NCBI GenBank assembly: GCA_015680685.1
Contig: MNCI01018250.1
Location: forward strand, 92,832-156,831
Source: Gnetum montanum
Taxonomy: Eukaryota; Streptophyta; Gnetopsida; Gnetales; Gnetaceae
Direction: 5' to 3'
Length of the DNA: 64,000 nt
The position numbers were made by a program, and so were the translations under genes. Shown piece by piece: positions 12,717 to 24,834 of this stretch (position 1 is its first letter; the number at the start of each line of letters is the position of its first letter). Under the pieces are notes generated by a model. The model was not told the DNA's origin. It saw only the letters and a list, made by a program, of their open reading frames with translations, and searched no databases.

Positions 12717-13205
12717 CATGATTAACTTTCTTTATAATTCTTTTAATATATCATGTTGGTGATATGTTTTGAGGCATATCTATAGTCGAATTATTTTTGA
12801 TTTTGACATCATTCTTTCTTATGTTGTAATATATATAAGGATCATTACTTGGAGCTTCAATCCTCATCCTATCAAGTGGGGTCCTAGGATGATTCGTAAA
12901 ATTCACCAAAAGCTCAAGTTTAATATCAAATTTTTTCTTGGTTTAGTTGATGCAAAAACACCATTAAGAGCTTAAATAAAATGTTCTCCACTTAAATCAC
13001 TCTTTCATATACTAACAACTCATAAAGACATACAAATGATGATAATAATGAAATTAAAAAGCTTCAACTAAAAGGTTGATATAACGATACCTTGTATTGT
13101 ACATCAAAGTTACAATATTATTTTTATAACAAGTTGGTTACAAGGTTAAGTTTCAATTTAATTACCATATGTTTTAATTCTTAGTATTATTACTTAATTT
13201 TTTCA

Positions 13206-13263
13206 AGGTATTATAATAGGATTTTATAACAACAACAACTTGAAGTGATGTTAAGGTGCTTGT
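13206..13263 (+). repeat. SINE, left part (split by copia element)
   Basis: The stretch GATGTTAAGGTGCTTGT ends in the copia target site. Read on across the insertion at 19,564 it gives a tRNA-like head with an A-box-like GTTAAGGTGCTTG and a B-box-like GGGTTTGAGCC. The copia element therefore landed between the two boxes. Confidence 0.55.
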
Positions 13264-13670
13264 TGTAAGAAAATAATTGTGTAGAAAAATTAGATTGCAT
13301 ATGTAATCAAAGTACAAAATGCGGAAGCAAATGGAACTAACCTCCAGCAATTGATGCCTTCAATTAATCTTGTTCAAATTCTTCTTTCACACTAGCACTC
13401 TACAATGATGGTGTGTGCAACCTCCAAGCATCTATGAAATGGACCTAAACTGCAATCCTATTGTGATTTGTGGTACCTTTTCTCTCCCATCAAGAACGAA
13501 TTTATAGGCCATAAAATTGATTACCATGAGAGAAAATTTGAATAATAAGAGATCCAAAATCCCATTCGGATGTGGATGCCACCCCAATGCTAATGCAAAA
13601 ACATGTTATGCCAACATGTATAAGCATCAACAAATATGGAGGCCACTTCAATGTGTAAATGTGTGTTACA
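13264..13670 (-). repeat. Copia 3' LTR
   Basis: 407 bp, TGTAAG...GTTACA. It aligns end to end with 19,156-19,563. In element orientation it is the downstream LTR, next to the polypurine tract. Confidence 0.92.
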
Positions 13671-13683
13671 ATCCCCCATTTGG
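13671..13683 (-). promoter_or_regulatory. Copia polypurine tract
   Basis: On the minus strand it reads AAATGGGGGAT directly before the 3' LTR. This is the primer site for plus-strand DNA synthesis. Confidence 0.8.
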
Positions 13684-13959
13684 TCTCCATATTTAATCAA
13701 GTATAGAATTTAAGAAATAAATGCATGAATCATGGTGATAGTTCCTCTTAATGTGAGTATTATCTTCCATGTATTATAATGCATTATCTCTCAAACGTAA
13801 TTCCTTATATGGTAATGTAACTTTATGAATAAACCCAATGTTCATTCAAGGCCCTGTCATATGTGTATTTTCTCTAATAACTATATGCGCAAACCATATG
13901 AGAAAATAGCACAACTGAATAAGAGTTTCATTAAGACTGTAAGTTGTACATACAACAAA

Positions 13960-15420
13960 TTACATTATGAAATCAAGTCCCATCCGAACTACATGATCCT
14001 TAAATGACTTTGATGGCATTACTTTTTTCAAAGGATCAACTATCATTAATTCAGTGCTTATATGTGTAATGATCACTTTTTTTCTTTAATGCATTCCCTT
14101 ATGGCTAAGTACTTTATGTCAATGTGTTTACTTCAACTGCCACTCTTATTGTTCTTAGCCATAAAGACAATAGCTAAATTGTCACAAAACATTCTTAATG
14201 GCCTATATATAGAATCCTCAATTCTAAGCCATGTTATGAAACTCTTTAACCATACACCATGTGAAGTAGCCTCAAAATAAAAAAAGAACTTTGCCTCCAT
14301 TGTGAAAGTAGCAATTAAAGTTTTCTTTTCACTCCTCCAGGATATAGCCCCTCTAGCTAACATAAAAACATAACCAAATGTGGATTTCTGTGAATCAACA
14401 CAGTGAGCAAAGTCTAAATCAGAGTAGCCAATCACCTCCAAGGAGTCAATTCATTTATACATAAGCATGTAGTCTTTTGTACGTTGAAGGTACCTCATCA
14501 CTTTTTTTGTAGCCCTTTAGTGGTCAATACCTAGATTACTCTAATATCTACCCAACATTCCCATAGCAAATGCAATGTCAGGTCTTGTGCAAACTTGAGC
14601 ATACATAAGGCTTCCAATAGCTAAAGCATATAGAATTTTGCTCATCTGACTCTTCTCCAAATCATTCCTAGGGCACTGGTTCAAATTGAACCTATCACCC
14701 TTCACAATGGGTGTTATACTTGGTAAACAATCTTTCATTCAAAACCTTTCTAAAACTTTATTGATATAGGTTTCTTGCGATAGTCCTAGAATACATCTAG
14801 ATCTATCCCTATGGATCTAAATACCAATGACATAAGATGCCTTACCTAGATCCTTCATCTCGATATTCTTAGAGAGAAAATGTTTCACCTCATATAGATA
14901 TCCACTATTATTGGTTGCAAGATGGATATCATCCACATATAAAACAAGAAAACAAATTTTTCTCCCATTGACCTTTTGGTATATACATTGATCCATGATG
15001 TTTTCTTCAAAACCAAATGAAGTGATGATATCATGGAATTTTAAGTACCATTGATGGGAGGCCTATTTCAATCCATATATGGATTTCTTAAGCTTGCATA
15101 CCAATTGCTCATCATCACTAGAGGAAACTCCTTGAGGTTGTTTCATATAAACCTCTTCCTCTAGATCACCATTAAGGAATTCTATTTTCACATCCATTTG
15201 ATGTAATTCAAGATCAAAATGGGCAACCAATGCCATGATAACATGAAGGGAGTCCTTCTTAGATATAGGATAAAAGGTCTCCTTGTTATTTATTTCCTCT
15301 TTTTAAGTGAACCCTTTAGCAACAAGTCTAGCCTTATATCTTTCAATGTTGGCTAGTGAGCCTTTCTTAGTCTTGAAGACCCATTTGCATCCAATGTCTT
15401 TTACACCTCATCTTTCATGG
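13960..15420 (-). pseudogene. Copia reverse transcriptase and RNase H
   Basis: On the minus strand the RT catalytic box YVDD lies at about 14,928-14,940 (followed by IHLATNN). The typical copia tract SLMYAQVCTRPDIAFAMGML is at about 14,560-14,620. The RNase H carries GYSDLDFA, ending with KHIDIKY near 14,120 and KSFKDHVVRMGL before a TAA at 13,960. Upstream, an RT segment at 15,000-15,400 contains the region around LKKSIYGLK. Several stops interrupt the frame. It would copy the element RNA into DNA if intact. Confidence 0.85.
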
Positions 15421-16900
15421 CATCATACCACAAGTTAGATTCCTTACAACTCATGGCTTGTGAAAACATTTTGAGATCATTTTTAGCTCCTATGTTGTAG
15501 TCAGACTCGTGTAGATACACCATATGGTCACTAGGAATTGCTTATCTCCTTAATGTTGGTTCATCATTCTCTTAAGGATCATGATGTTCAACAGGTTGTT
15601 CAATAGATTCTAGTATCTATTGGTTAACTAGATCTACTACTTCTTGATCAGTAGTTTGTGGAACTTCAATGACTGGTTGTTGTTCATTACACATTTGAGC
15701 TTTAGGTGTATTATGCACAACAATTAGTCTATTATTTGAAATAGTGGATTGAGTATTTGTATGATCTATCTCAGGAACAATGTTCCAATAGCTACTACTC
15801 CCACTAATCAAGTCATTCTTAAGAATTTTAGCTTTCCTTGATTCCACAAACCTAGTAGTATGTGATGGGAAATAAAATATATATTCCTTAGACCGTTCAG
15901 CATATCCAATGAAATACCCACTTAGCTTCTTTTCTTGTGGATTATAGACTCTTACTTCAGACAAGCATCCCCAAATGTTTATATGTCACAAACTTGATTT
16001 CCAACCTTTCCATAATTCAAATGGTGTCTTTGAAATAGTCTTGGTTGGAACTAAGTTTAATATATACATAGTTGTCTTAAGAGCTTTAGTCCACAAGGAC
16101 TTAGGAAGCTTGGAGCTACTAAGCATACTCTACACCATGTCCAATAATCTTTAGTTTCTTCTTTCTACCACACCATTCTGATTTGGAGAACCAAGCATAG
16201 TGTACTGGGCAACAATCCCATGCTCTTGAAGAAACTTAGCAAATGTTCTAGATGCTTGTCCATGATCAATATATCTACCATAGTATTCACCACCTCTATC
16301 AGATCTCACTATCTTTATTTGCTTACCACATTATTTCTCTACTTCAGCCTTAAACACCTTAAAGGCATCTAAATCTTCACTCTTATTATGAATCAGGTAG
16401 AGATACATATATCATGAATAATCATCAATAAATGTAATGAAATACTTTTGACCATATGCATCCATATCTGGACTACAAATATCTATATGTATGATCTCTA
16501 ATATGTCTAAACTCCTCTTGGTACCTTTCTTTGACATATTGGTTTGCTTTCCCTTTATGCAGTTCACACAAGTGTCAAAGTCAGTAAAATCTAGAGTATT
16601 AAGTACTCCATCATTTACTAATCTCTTTATTCTCTTAATAGAGATATGTCCTAATCTACAACGCCACAACATAGAGGATTTGTCATTCATAACACATCTC
16701 TTAATGTCAATATGAACATTCATAGAAGTATAAGAAGTTTCATTTTGTAAATTAATTTTGAAAAGACCATCTGTTAATGTACCATTTCCAATAAGTTTAG
16801 ATCTATAATATAAACTGAATATAATGTCTGAAAAATTAAAGGAAAATCCCAATGATACAAGCCTTGAAAGAGAAATTAAATTCCTTGAAAAACTAGGAAT
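15421..16900 (-). pseudogene. Copia integrase
   Basis: The minus strand shows an HHCC zinc region (LGHISIKRIKRL, then CVNCIKGKQ) at 16,550-16,660. The catalytic core follows: HIDIC at about 16,475, VRSDRGGEYYG at about 16,290, and GVVERRN at about 16,170, so all three acidic residues can be seen. Stops occur at 16,409-16,411 and again near 16,330 and 16,160, mostly at former Arg or Gln codons. The C-terminal part at 15,617-15,964 (SEVRVYNPQEKKLSGYFIGY) is open for 115 codons. This domain would insert the cDNA into the host chromosome. Confidence 0.88.
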
Positions 16901-17920
16901 ATAAAATGTCTTTTCCAACTCTAAAACAAAACTACTACTTAAAAATAATTTGCATGTTTTGACTGCCTCCACATGTGAGTGCATCTTGTTGCTTGAATAG
17001 ATGCATAACTCACTTCCCACTAGCTTCCATAGGTTTTTCACCCCCTACAAGGAATTGGTAACATGGATTGTAGAACCAAAATCAATTCACCATGTGTCAT
17101 GGCCAACATCAACCATATTAGATTCAAAACAAACAAGTGAGAGTTCAACACCTTTCTTTTCAAGCCATTTCTGATATTTAGAATGATCCTTCTTTATGTT
17201 CCCTTTTTTCTGTAGAAAAAACATCTAAATTCCTTCTTAATATTAGCTTGTGTAGGCAAGCTGACCTTCCTCTTGCCTTTGGCTTGTTCTTGATTCTTTC
17301 CTTATGTAGCCAAATGCACACTCTCTTACACTTCCGTAGCAAGTCTTCCCTCTTCTTGCATACACATGATCATTAGTTCATTGATTGATCATTTATCCTT
17401 ATGTATGTTATAAGAAATCTTAAAGGGTCCATACTACAGTGGGAGCATGTTTAAGATGTCGTGCACAAGGAAAGATTCTGACATCTCAACCTCAAGTGTT
17501 TTGAGTTGAGCTGCTATCGACGAGTTTCAATGAGCTTCATGGATGAGAACTTCATTATTAAGGTGCCAACTGCCATCTTTTCAATGACTCAAATTGTTCA
17601 TCAATGGCCTTTAACAAATCACACACATTGTCATACTATTCTAGTGAATCATGCATACCAGTCAAGATCTTGGTTTTTATGAACATGACATAGAGGCAAT
17701 TAGATCGCTCCCATTTTTCATAATTACCAATATCATTCGAACAACTGATTGTTGTAATGGTAGGTGGTTCATCCTTATGGATAGCATAATCAATGTCCAT
17801 CTAGCCTAAATGAAGAATAATTCTCTCCTTCGACACCTTATAATTATCACCCTTTAATTCAAGAATGTCACATTTAAAATTAGAGTATCTTACAGGTTGT
17901 ACAACTACATAATCAAACAT
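16901..17920 (-). pseudogene. Copia gag and protease
   Basis: The reading frame starts near the ATG complementary to 17,918-17,920 (MFDYVVVQ) and contains a UBN2-type gag (for example ERIILHLG then MDIDYA, about 17,780-17,830; CDLLKAIDEQFESLKRW about 17,570-17,620). The zinc knuckle at about 17,190-17,230 is broken: the family has CFFC...H...C, and here only the first Cys is clear. The protease active site at about 17,075 reads IDFGST, where the family has DSG, so the Ser is replaced by Phe. A stop lies just before it. Confidence 0.75.
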
Positions 17921-19135
17921 GCTTATGTCACTAAATTTGAGGTTTATATACCATAAGACATGTTTGCCAATGTAAAATATGAAAAATATGAATCAAATGA
18001 CATGAAATTACCTGTGGGCTAAATTTTAAGTCAAACAAATTCATATATCCTTACAATGAAACTATTAAATTATATTCCTTTTCTTAATTCCTATGGGCAA
18101 ATTAAGAAAAATAATTTAACATTTCATCCTAATTAATCATATTAAATACAATAAAAATTCCTATGAGATAAAATTTATCATATTACATATGATTAATCAC
18201 AATTTTTAATATTGTCCACCATATGTGATCTAAAAGCTCTTAGTACATAATTTTGCATAATTAAAGATGCTATGGCTACTCTCTAATTACATAAAATTAT
18301 ATAGATCACTAGTTATAATGATGCATACATATACAAAATATGCATAAAATTGATAAATTACCAAATTTAACATGATATAAACATAATTTTATCAAAAATG
18401 CATATAACCAACTTACTTAAGACATTAGCAAAGTTATCCTTTGACTTCTAATAATTTATATCCACAATACCTTTGGACTATGACAAGTAGGAAAAGGAAA
18501 CATACCCTTTTTAAAATAAAAATAAAAACACTAATGGTCATAGATTGATACATGTTACATAGTTACACAATTATTTTCCATTACCATTATGTATATTTTT
18601 ATGGTTAAGTCATAAAACATAATCCACATGCTTTTAAGTAACTAAACTAGCAATAAAATATCCTTCATTGACTCATTAAAACATGATGGTCATGATCAAA
18701 TTTTTAAAATTACAAGGAAAAACATGCTTGCTATGAAACATGATGGTCATGACTAAATTCTTAAAATTATGGGGAAAAACAAACTTGCTATGAAACATGA
18801 TGGTCATGAACAAAATCTTAAAATTACAGGGAAAAACAAACCTAATGTATCCTATGGAGTAAACATAGTAATCTTGATGGTTCTAATAACATAGTAAACT
18901 AGGCAATAGGCATAGGAACACAAGCAATGGGCACAACAATACAGGCAATAGTTACAGCAACATAGGCCATTCAATATTAAACACTCATGGGCAACATAAC
19001 ATACTTAAATATCCCACACACTAGTGAAGTGGAAGAAAAATCCAAAATTCAATTTAATTCAAACTCAACAACTGGATTCCAATCCAAATTTAATACAGAC
19101 AATTGCACCATTGTCAAAACACATCAAGATAGAGA
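17921..19135 (-). other. Copia leader (untranslated)
   Basis: About 1.2 kb of AT-rich sequence between the 5' LTR and gag with no long ORF. Near 18,900-18,970 (plus strand) there is a small cluster of AGGCAATAG/AGCAATGG-like repeats. Confidence 0.6.
18678..18850. repeat. 3 x ~57-bp tandem repeat in copia leader
   Basis: Three units starting AAACATGATGGTCATGA at 18,678, 18,736 and 18,793 (periods 58 and 57). They lie in the leader between LTR and gag. Each contains the short palindromic-looking CATGATGGTCATG. Confidence 0.85.
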
Positions 19136-19153
19136 TCTAATTCTTTGATACCA
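19136..19153 (-). promoter_or_regulatory. Copia primer-binding site (initiator tRNA-Met type)
   Basis: On the minus strand, two bases after the 5' LTR, it reads TGGTATCAAAGA. The canonical plant site complementary to initiator tRNA-Met begins TGGTATCAGAGC, so 10 of 12 bases match. Confidence 0.85.
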
Positions 19154-19155
19154 AA

Positions 19156-19563
19156 TGTAAGAAACTAATTGTGCATAAAAACTAGATTTCATAAGTAATC
19201 AAAGTACAGAATGAAAAAGCAAATGGAATTGACCTCTAGCCATTGATGCCTTCGATTAATCTTGTTCAAATTCTTCTTTCACACCGGCACTTTGCAACGA
19301 TGGTGTATGCAATCTCCAAGCATCTGTGAAAGGGACATGAACTACAATCCTATTATGATTCGTGGTACCTTTGTTCTCTCATCAAGAACAAATTTATATG
19401 CCATAGAATTGGTTACCATGAGAGAAAATTTTATAAAATAAGAGATCTAAAACCCCATTTGGATGTGGACACCATCCTAAAGCCAATGCAAAAATATGTT
19501 ATGCCAACACATATAAGCATCAACAGATATGGAGGCCACTTCAACAAGTAAACATGTGTTACA
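19156..19563 (-). repeat. Copia 5' LTR
   Basis: 408 bp, TGTAAG...GTTACA. It is the upstream LTR in element orientation and is followed by the second copy of the CTTGT target duplication at 19,564-19,568. Confidence 0.92.
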
Positions 19564-19640
19564 CTTGTTTCTTAAGTTGTAAGACTTGGGTTTGAGCCTA
19601 GGCACAACCACTCAAAAGAGTTTAAAATTTTGCTCATCCA
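19564..19640 (+). repeat. SINE, right part
   Basis: It continues the tRNA-like sequence broken at 13,263 and contains the B-box-like GGGTTTGAGCC at about 19,591. The body after the B box is unassigned and reaches at most 19,798. Confidence 0.55.
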
Positions 19641-19803
19641 TCAACCCTTCCCAGGCCCCACCTTGGTAGGATGAACATTGAGCTTTTAGATGATGATCCT
19701 TTTTCTAATGGGGATTATATATTGTTAGTGATAGGTGGTTCAACTCCTCAGTTCATTTTCTTGTTATTTTTAATCACACTTAAGACATTATTTTATTCAT
19801 CTA

Positions 19804-20624
19804 TGATGAACAATGAGTTGTCAGGCTCCAATAGCGGATCTGCGATAGGATACACAATATTATGATTTCTGTGTAAGCCTATAAATACACCTTTGGGCAC
19901 ATAGGAAGGGGAGTGAAGTAAGGATAGAAGTAGAGTCTTTTTGTTATTTTTAGTTCATTTCAATTCTTTCCCTAGTGCATGCCTACAGTGTGATGATTGT
20001 AATTGTACGGAACCTTTATTTGAGTGTGACGTACTTAGACATGTGCATGACCAGCAATAAAGATCGAGATTACTTCATCATTGTAGCATTCACTTAGTTT
20101 TAATTGCTTAATTGTTATTGTTATTTATTTTTTTCTTAATTAATATTTCTTTACCTTCATTAACTATCCCTATTATTAAACTTGGAATGAGTACAACTTA
20201 ATTATGAGCATTTAAGTGTGACTACTTGGTATCCTAGTAGCATATCTAGAAGTGCTTAAGTAACATGCGCTTGGTAATCCTAGATGTAGTACACAAGGTC
20301 CAAGATATGTATAGATCATTAAGGACAGATGCTCATTGCACTTAGGCTAGCTTAGATTTTGCTTCTCATTTCTTATTAGCTTAAAACAAAGTTATTTTCC
20401 ATTACCTCTAGGAGTAGCACTAGCTTAGGACCACATCATACACCTCACTTTGGACTAAAACATATGTGAAAAAGCAAATACTAGTCTAGGTGGGAAGACA
20501 AAAAATTGTGATCAATGTATAACTATCTAGATACCACAACTAGATCATCTACAAAGTTCGACCAAATCATGTTTGAATGCTCGTATTCGTATGGTTGAGT
20601 GTAGGGGTACCTCACCACTCATCA
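19804..20624 (+). repeat. Family A 5' LTR
   Basis: 821 bp. TATAAATA lies at 19,880-19,887, only about 76 bases from the LTR start, so U3 is very short. The GATATC copies that the 3' LTR has upstream of its TATA box are eroded or lost here, which explains the 23-bp length difference. Confidence 0.92.
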
Positions 20625-20625
20625 T

Positions 20626-20643
20626 TGGCACCATTGCAAGGGA
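20626..20643 (+). promoter_or_regulatory. Primer-binding site, tRNA-Asp type
   Basis: One base after the 5' LTR it reads TGGCACCATTGCAAGGGA. The site complementary to plant tRNA-Asp, known from Athila-like gypsy elements, is TGGCGCCGTTGCCGGGGA, so 14 of 18 bases match. Two of the four differences are G to A changes at former CpG. Confidence 0.8.
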
Positions 20644-20774
20644 TGGTGCTAGTTATTTAAATTAGTTATATCATACAAGATCGTTGTAACAAAGTATTCA
20701 TGATATATCTCTTAAAAAAGAACTTAATTTCAGTTAAGTCACACACAAATTCACAACATCTCTCTCACAAGACT

Positions 20775-22791
20775 ATGATAACACAACAACCAGTAAGGCA
20801 ATTCATTGGAGAACCAACAAATTATATGATGATGAAGATGAAGTTTGGAATACTCAATCTAATGCAAGGGTCTCCTATGTACATAAATGAAGACAACATT
20901 ATGTCAACTCATAAATTCATAACCTACCTAGTGACGATGAACCCTTGCTGGCCACTAAGAGCCTAATGCATATACAAGAGGTTGTTCAAATATCCGACAG
21001 GCATTGTAAGGAAAGTCGTCTACCCAAGCTTGATTTAAATAACTTTTCCAAGTTTTTAGAAGGCTATGATTTAGATCCACAACATCATTTACAAGCCTTC
21101 CAGGATGCCTATGTATGGAACAATATTGATAATGGGTAGCAAAAAATTAAGCTCTTTCCTACAACACTCGTTGGCCAAGCAAAAGTATGGTATAGGTCCT
21201 TAAGACCAAAATCAATTGGACATTGGCCGACAATGGTAGAACTCTTCAATGAGAGATATTAGACCTATGCAAGAGTGTCAGCCTTGAGAAAACAAATCCA
21301 AGGATGGAAACAAGCATAACATGAACCCTTGGACATGGCCTTAGAAAGATATTATGCATTGTTAAATAACTGCCTAGGCCATGGATTCTGTAAGAAAAGG
21401 CTAATGTATCACATCATGGATGGGCTCCGTAATGAAACAAGGGAGACCCTAGGGATGTATGCCTAAGGTCAACTATACAAGCTACGAACCCATCAATTCC
21501 AAGAGCTTATTAAGTGGGTAACAAAAGAAGAAGTAGAAATGGCTAAATGGGAGAATGTTGAAAGCTTTCAATAGGATCAAAATTTTGAATTAGCAAAGGT
21601 CCATTATCATGAAGAGGAGAAATCAACTCACCTCAAGGAGGTGGAATCATGTTATTCAATACTACAATCATTAGATGAAATTGAGGTAAAGATCAATAAG
21701 ATGATGGAATGGATACATGAAAAATGTGGAGAATATGCCAACACTATTAGAGGTAGAACCATGCCAAACCAAGAAGCAGGACAAAACACCCTTAGAAAAT
21801 CGGAAAGAAGGGTTGAAGAAAATAAGAGCTCAACTGCTAATCATACATATCGATGTAACCTTTGCCTGTACGATCACCCCAAGGGTCAATGCCCAATCTT
21901 GTCACATTTACATGAGCATTGGGGAGGAATGTTACATCCAGAGTTCGTACAGAAATACCGTGTTTAGTCACAGTGGCCAAAATTCTAGTTGTGGGGGAGG
22001 CCACCCTCAAACTGGTCATACCCTTCATACCATTCGAACCCAAGCGCTTATCAGGTTTAGCATCTTGTTTCCCCAACCAGGTCAACATCCTCTATCTCAA
22101 CACATTATTATCATTCTCCTAAGTATTATCAACCCATGTCCTCTCCCACAATATCACCCCCTCATGTTCCTTGCACTTCTCCTCGCCCTTAATATTCTCA
22201 TCCTTCACCTCCTTCTACATTGCCACTAGTTGTGCCAAAAGGATTTGCACCATAGCATCGACCCACAAATGTTACTTGTGCTGCTACTATCAACTACAGT
22301 GGGAATCCTCCACAACATCAAAGGCATCCCTTCTTTAGACATGACCGTAGAAAGGGACAACACAGTTCCAAGACCATTGCACCCTCCCACTCAGCACAAG
22401 TTCAACACTATGGTGCATCTTTTTTGTCAAACCCAATGCCTTTTGTTACCTTATCAGGGCCACCAATCAACACTCCAACAACCATGCAACCTAATGAATA
22501 TAACCATGTAGGGAGAAAAATTGATCCTTGCATACCAACTTATGGTCATGGGTTCGTAGTGGGTCAACTCCTTATCAATTAACCACCTCTTATAACTTGC
22601 CCCACTATGTCAACTTTAATCAAGTGTGTGAACCTCAATGTGGTTACAGTCCAACCCCCACATCAAAAGATACCCAATGGTTTGGATATGACCAGGTCTC
22701 AATATTTCCAAAATGCATGGATCCAACCATTCCATTTATTAATTCTTGCCATGATCAAAAGTTTAGATATGGGGGATATCCCTCATTCTAA
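20775..22791 (+). pseudogene. gag-like ORF of family A element
   Basis: A decayed structural (capsid) protein gene. From the ATG at 20,775 the frame is traceable through LPKLDLNNFSKFLEGYD (about 21,020), FPTTLVGQAKVWYRSL (about 21,150), LFNERY and LRKQIQGWKQ (21,240-21,310). This is the hydrophobic and Trp-rich pattern of retrotransposon gag. A zinc-knuckle-like CNLCLYDHPKGQCP lies at about 21,855-21,895 (CX2CX3HX4C, one residue shorter than usual before His). A Pro/Ser/His/Tyr-rich tail follows, traceable to YGGYPSF and a stop at 22,789. Stops at about 21,137, 21,260 and 21,465 and frameshifts near 21,960 break it. Confidence 0.75.
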
Positions 22792-24205
22792 CAAACAGAA
22801 TTAATAATTTTTTTTCCTTTTCTTTAATTTTACAATTTTTTGTTTTCAAGTTTTTCTTTTTCTTCATATTTTAATTTGTTGTCTTATCTTTTTATGTGTA
22901 GTTTCATCTTTTTATTTATTATTTTATCTTTTTATGGGTAATCTCATCTATGAATAAAACACTCATGTGACCCATTGGTTGAGGTGTTGTTCTATGCTAT
23001 CAAGTCTCCGGTGACTAATTACTTGAACAACAAGCCATCACATCCACACAATCATTCTATTAATAAGAGATTCTACTCTGGGTACGATGATATTCTTGTC
23101 ATCATAAAAACTTAAAAGTAATTTTGTGCTCATTATGTCCAGAGCAACAAATGATGGACTAAGAGAGAATGACCAGGGTGTGATGTCAAGGGGACTTGTG
23201 GATTCTCTTTGGTAACATCTGTAGGAGCTATCATGTAGCTTGGTTGTACTAAGATCCTTGTAGATCTAATGACAATGGGAGTAAGAGTAATAAAGGCACT
23301 TAAGAAATAAATCCAATGCTATTCTAGGGGTCCCACTGGAAAGACATGCACCCATGCTTGAAGGTAGGCAACTTCTCTAGCTTACTCGTAAAAAAAAGAA
23401 AAAAAAAAGAGAGTGTGTGCCAAAGTAGCCAAGCAAAAAGTATGTCACAAAGAAATTCCAAATCACTCCTCCATTGCACAAAATTCCAAGTGATCGTACA
23501 CCTTGCTGTCATGATGCTCTTATGGTTGTCCATCATTGGATGAAACAATGTGATGTCACTGATTGAAGGAATGGACTTGCTCGTGATTTTGGAGTGATAG
23601 GCCAATGACACATTAATCGTGTCCTACACTCAAGATTCATTATGCACTAGGTTAGTTACCTCATGTCCCAATCTCTGCAATCCATTCTACAATTTGCCTC
23701 ATCTTGCTATTCATGTATTTGTGACCCATGTCTTATGTAGCATTGAATTCATATCTCATCACGGTGGTATCTACATGTGTGTGTTTTGTGCAACTGGTGG
23801 GGATTACATTTAAACCTTTTAGTGGCTACAGACATTTTCAGGCATGGTTACGTAAGGGCATCATAGGTAGGAACCTACTTTGGGGAGGATCCACTTGTGT
23901 AACCTTTATAATTTACACTCACTACACATCATCATCACATCATTTTATACTCTTCAAGTACTGCATTGCCAACGTTATTCTTTCCTTTATCATCTTTCTA
24001 ATTGCAACGTTCCTATGCACCAAAACATGTCCTTTTTCCTCATCCTATTCATGAATTTCATTATCAGATTCTACTCCATTATACTTTTGGTGTCTTTTGT
24101 TCTATTCAATGTTACCCTAGACCTTTCGAATTAACCTCAAATCCTTCATCTTTGGCCTTAGAAATTCAAAACTTCTCCAAATTTACCAAGTATCCTATTT
24201 TCAAT
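22792..24205. other. Spacer between gag and second ORF
   Basis: It begins with a T-rich stretch (22,800-22,950) and then has no ORF I can assign. The short frames at 23,324-24,442 are not similar to anything I recognise. It may serve as the 3' UTR of gag and the 5' flank of the second transcription unit suggested at 24,206. Confidence 0.4.
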
Positions 24206-24300
24206 GGGTCGCGATATCGGGTACTCGATATCAAGTCTGACGGGATATCGGGTCCGCGCTATCAAGTACACGATATCGCATCCATAAAAACTATATATAT
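24206..24300 (+). promoter_or_regulatory. Internal promoter-like module: GATATC array plus TATA
   Basis: Starting TGGGTCGCGATATC, it has GATATC at 24,213, 24,227, 24,244 and 24,272 and a degenerate copy near 24,259, spaced 13-17 bases. ACTATATATATGT follows at about 24,290. The U3 end of the LTR at 43,678 has the same start (TGGGTCGTGATATC), the same count and a similar spacing before its TATA box. It could drive the second ORF about 540 bases downstream. Confidence 0.5.
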
Positions 24301-24834
24301 GTATCCCACCCCCTTGCGCACACACACGTCAACGTCATTTTCCACTATTCATGTGAGGGAGTTGTTCAAATTTTCTTCCATGAATTTTCTATCTTGCACA
24401 CATATCAGTCAAATATCCATAACTTGCTCATTAATGCTTTGATCCTCGTTTCGATTGAACCTGTCTAAACCCGAAGTGTTTAACTTAGTCATGGGGGAAG
24501 GGTATGCTCCAAGTTGCACATACTTTTTTCAAATTCATCATTGCCCGAAGGATATCATAAAGGGTAAATGACCTTAAAAGTGTTAAACACATTGCCAAAT
24601 TAATTTTATCTCTTCACCCACACCATGAGAATTAATTTTTGGAACCACCTAATCAAATTAGGCCCAATATAAAAACTTTTAGGGGATAATTTCGTAAAAT
24701 TTTCTAACTCTACATCACACTAAATAAGAAACGAATTCATTAAAGAAAAAAAAGTAAGGTATAAATCAAACTTTGTATGTAACCTTACTAATAGTTAGGC
24801 CCATGTGATTGCAAATCTCCTCTAAAAGAGAACA
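24301..24834. other. Leader before second ORF
   Basis: About 530 bases without a clear ORF, following the promoter-like module. I see nothing else in it. Confidence 0.35.

Larger units (their letters stand above)
13264..19563 (-). mobile_element. Complete Ty1/copia LTR retrotransposon, decayed coding
   Basis: A 6.3 kb element on the minus strand. Both LTRs start TGTAAG and end GTTACA, an inverted terminal match. The 5 bases outside each end are identical (CTTGT at 13,259-13,263 and at 19,564-19,568), the target-site duplication. The primer site (initiator-Met type) and the polypurine tract lie at the expected ends. The order gag, protease, integrase, RT, RNase H is that of Ty1/copia. The coding region resembles the widespread plant TNT1-94-type polyproteins. 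In-frame stops and broken motifs mean it is not autonomous now. The two LTRs differ at many positions, so the insertion is old. Confidence 0.92.

Noticed and set aside
21837-22088. Minus-strand ORF opposite the gag zinc knuckle
   Set aside because: It is a shadow of the gag frame; the plus strand carries the recognisable CX2CX3HX4C pattern.
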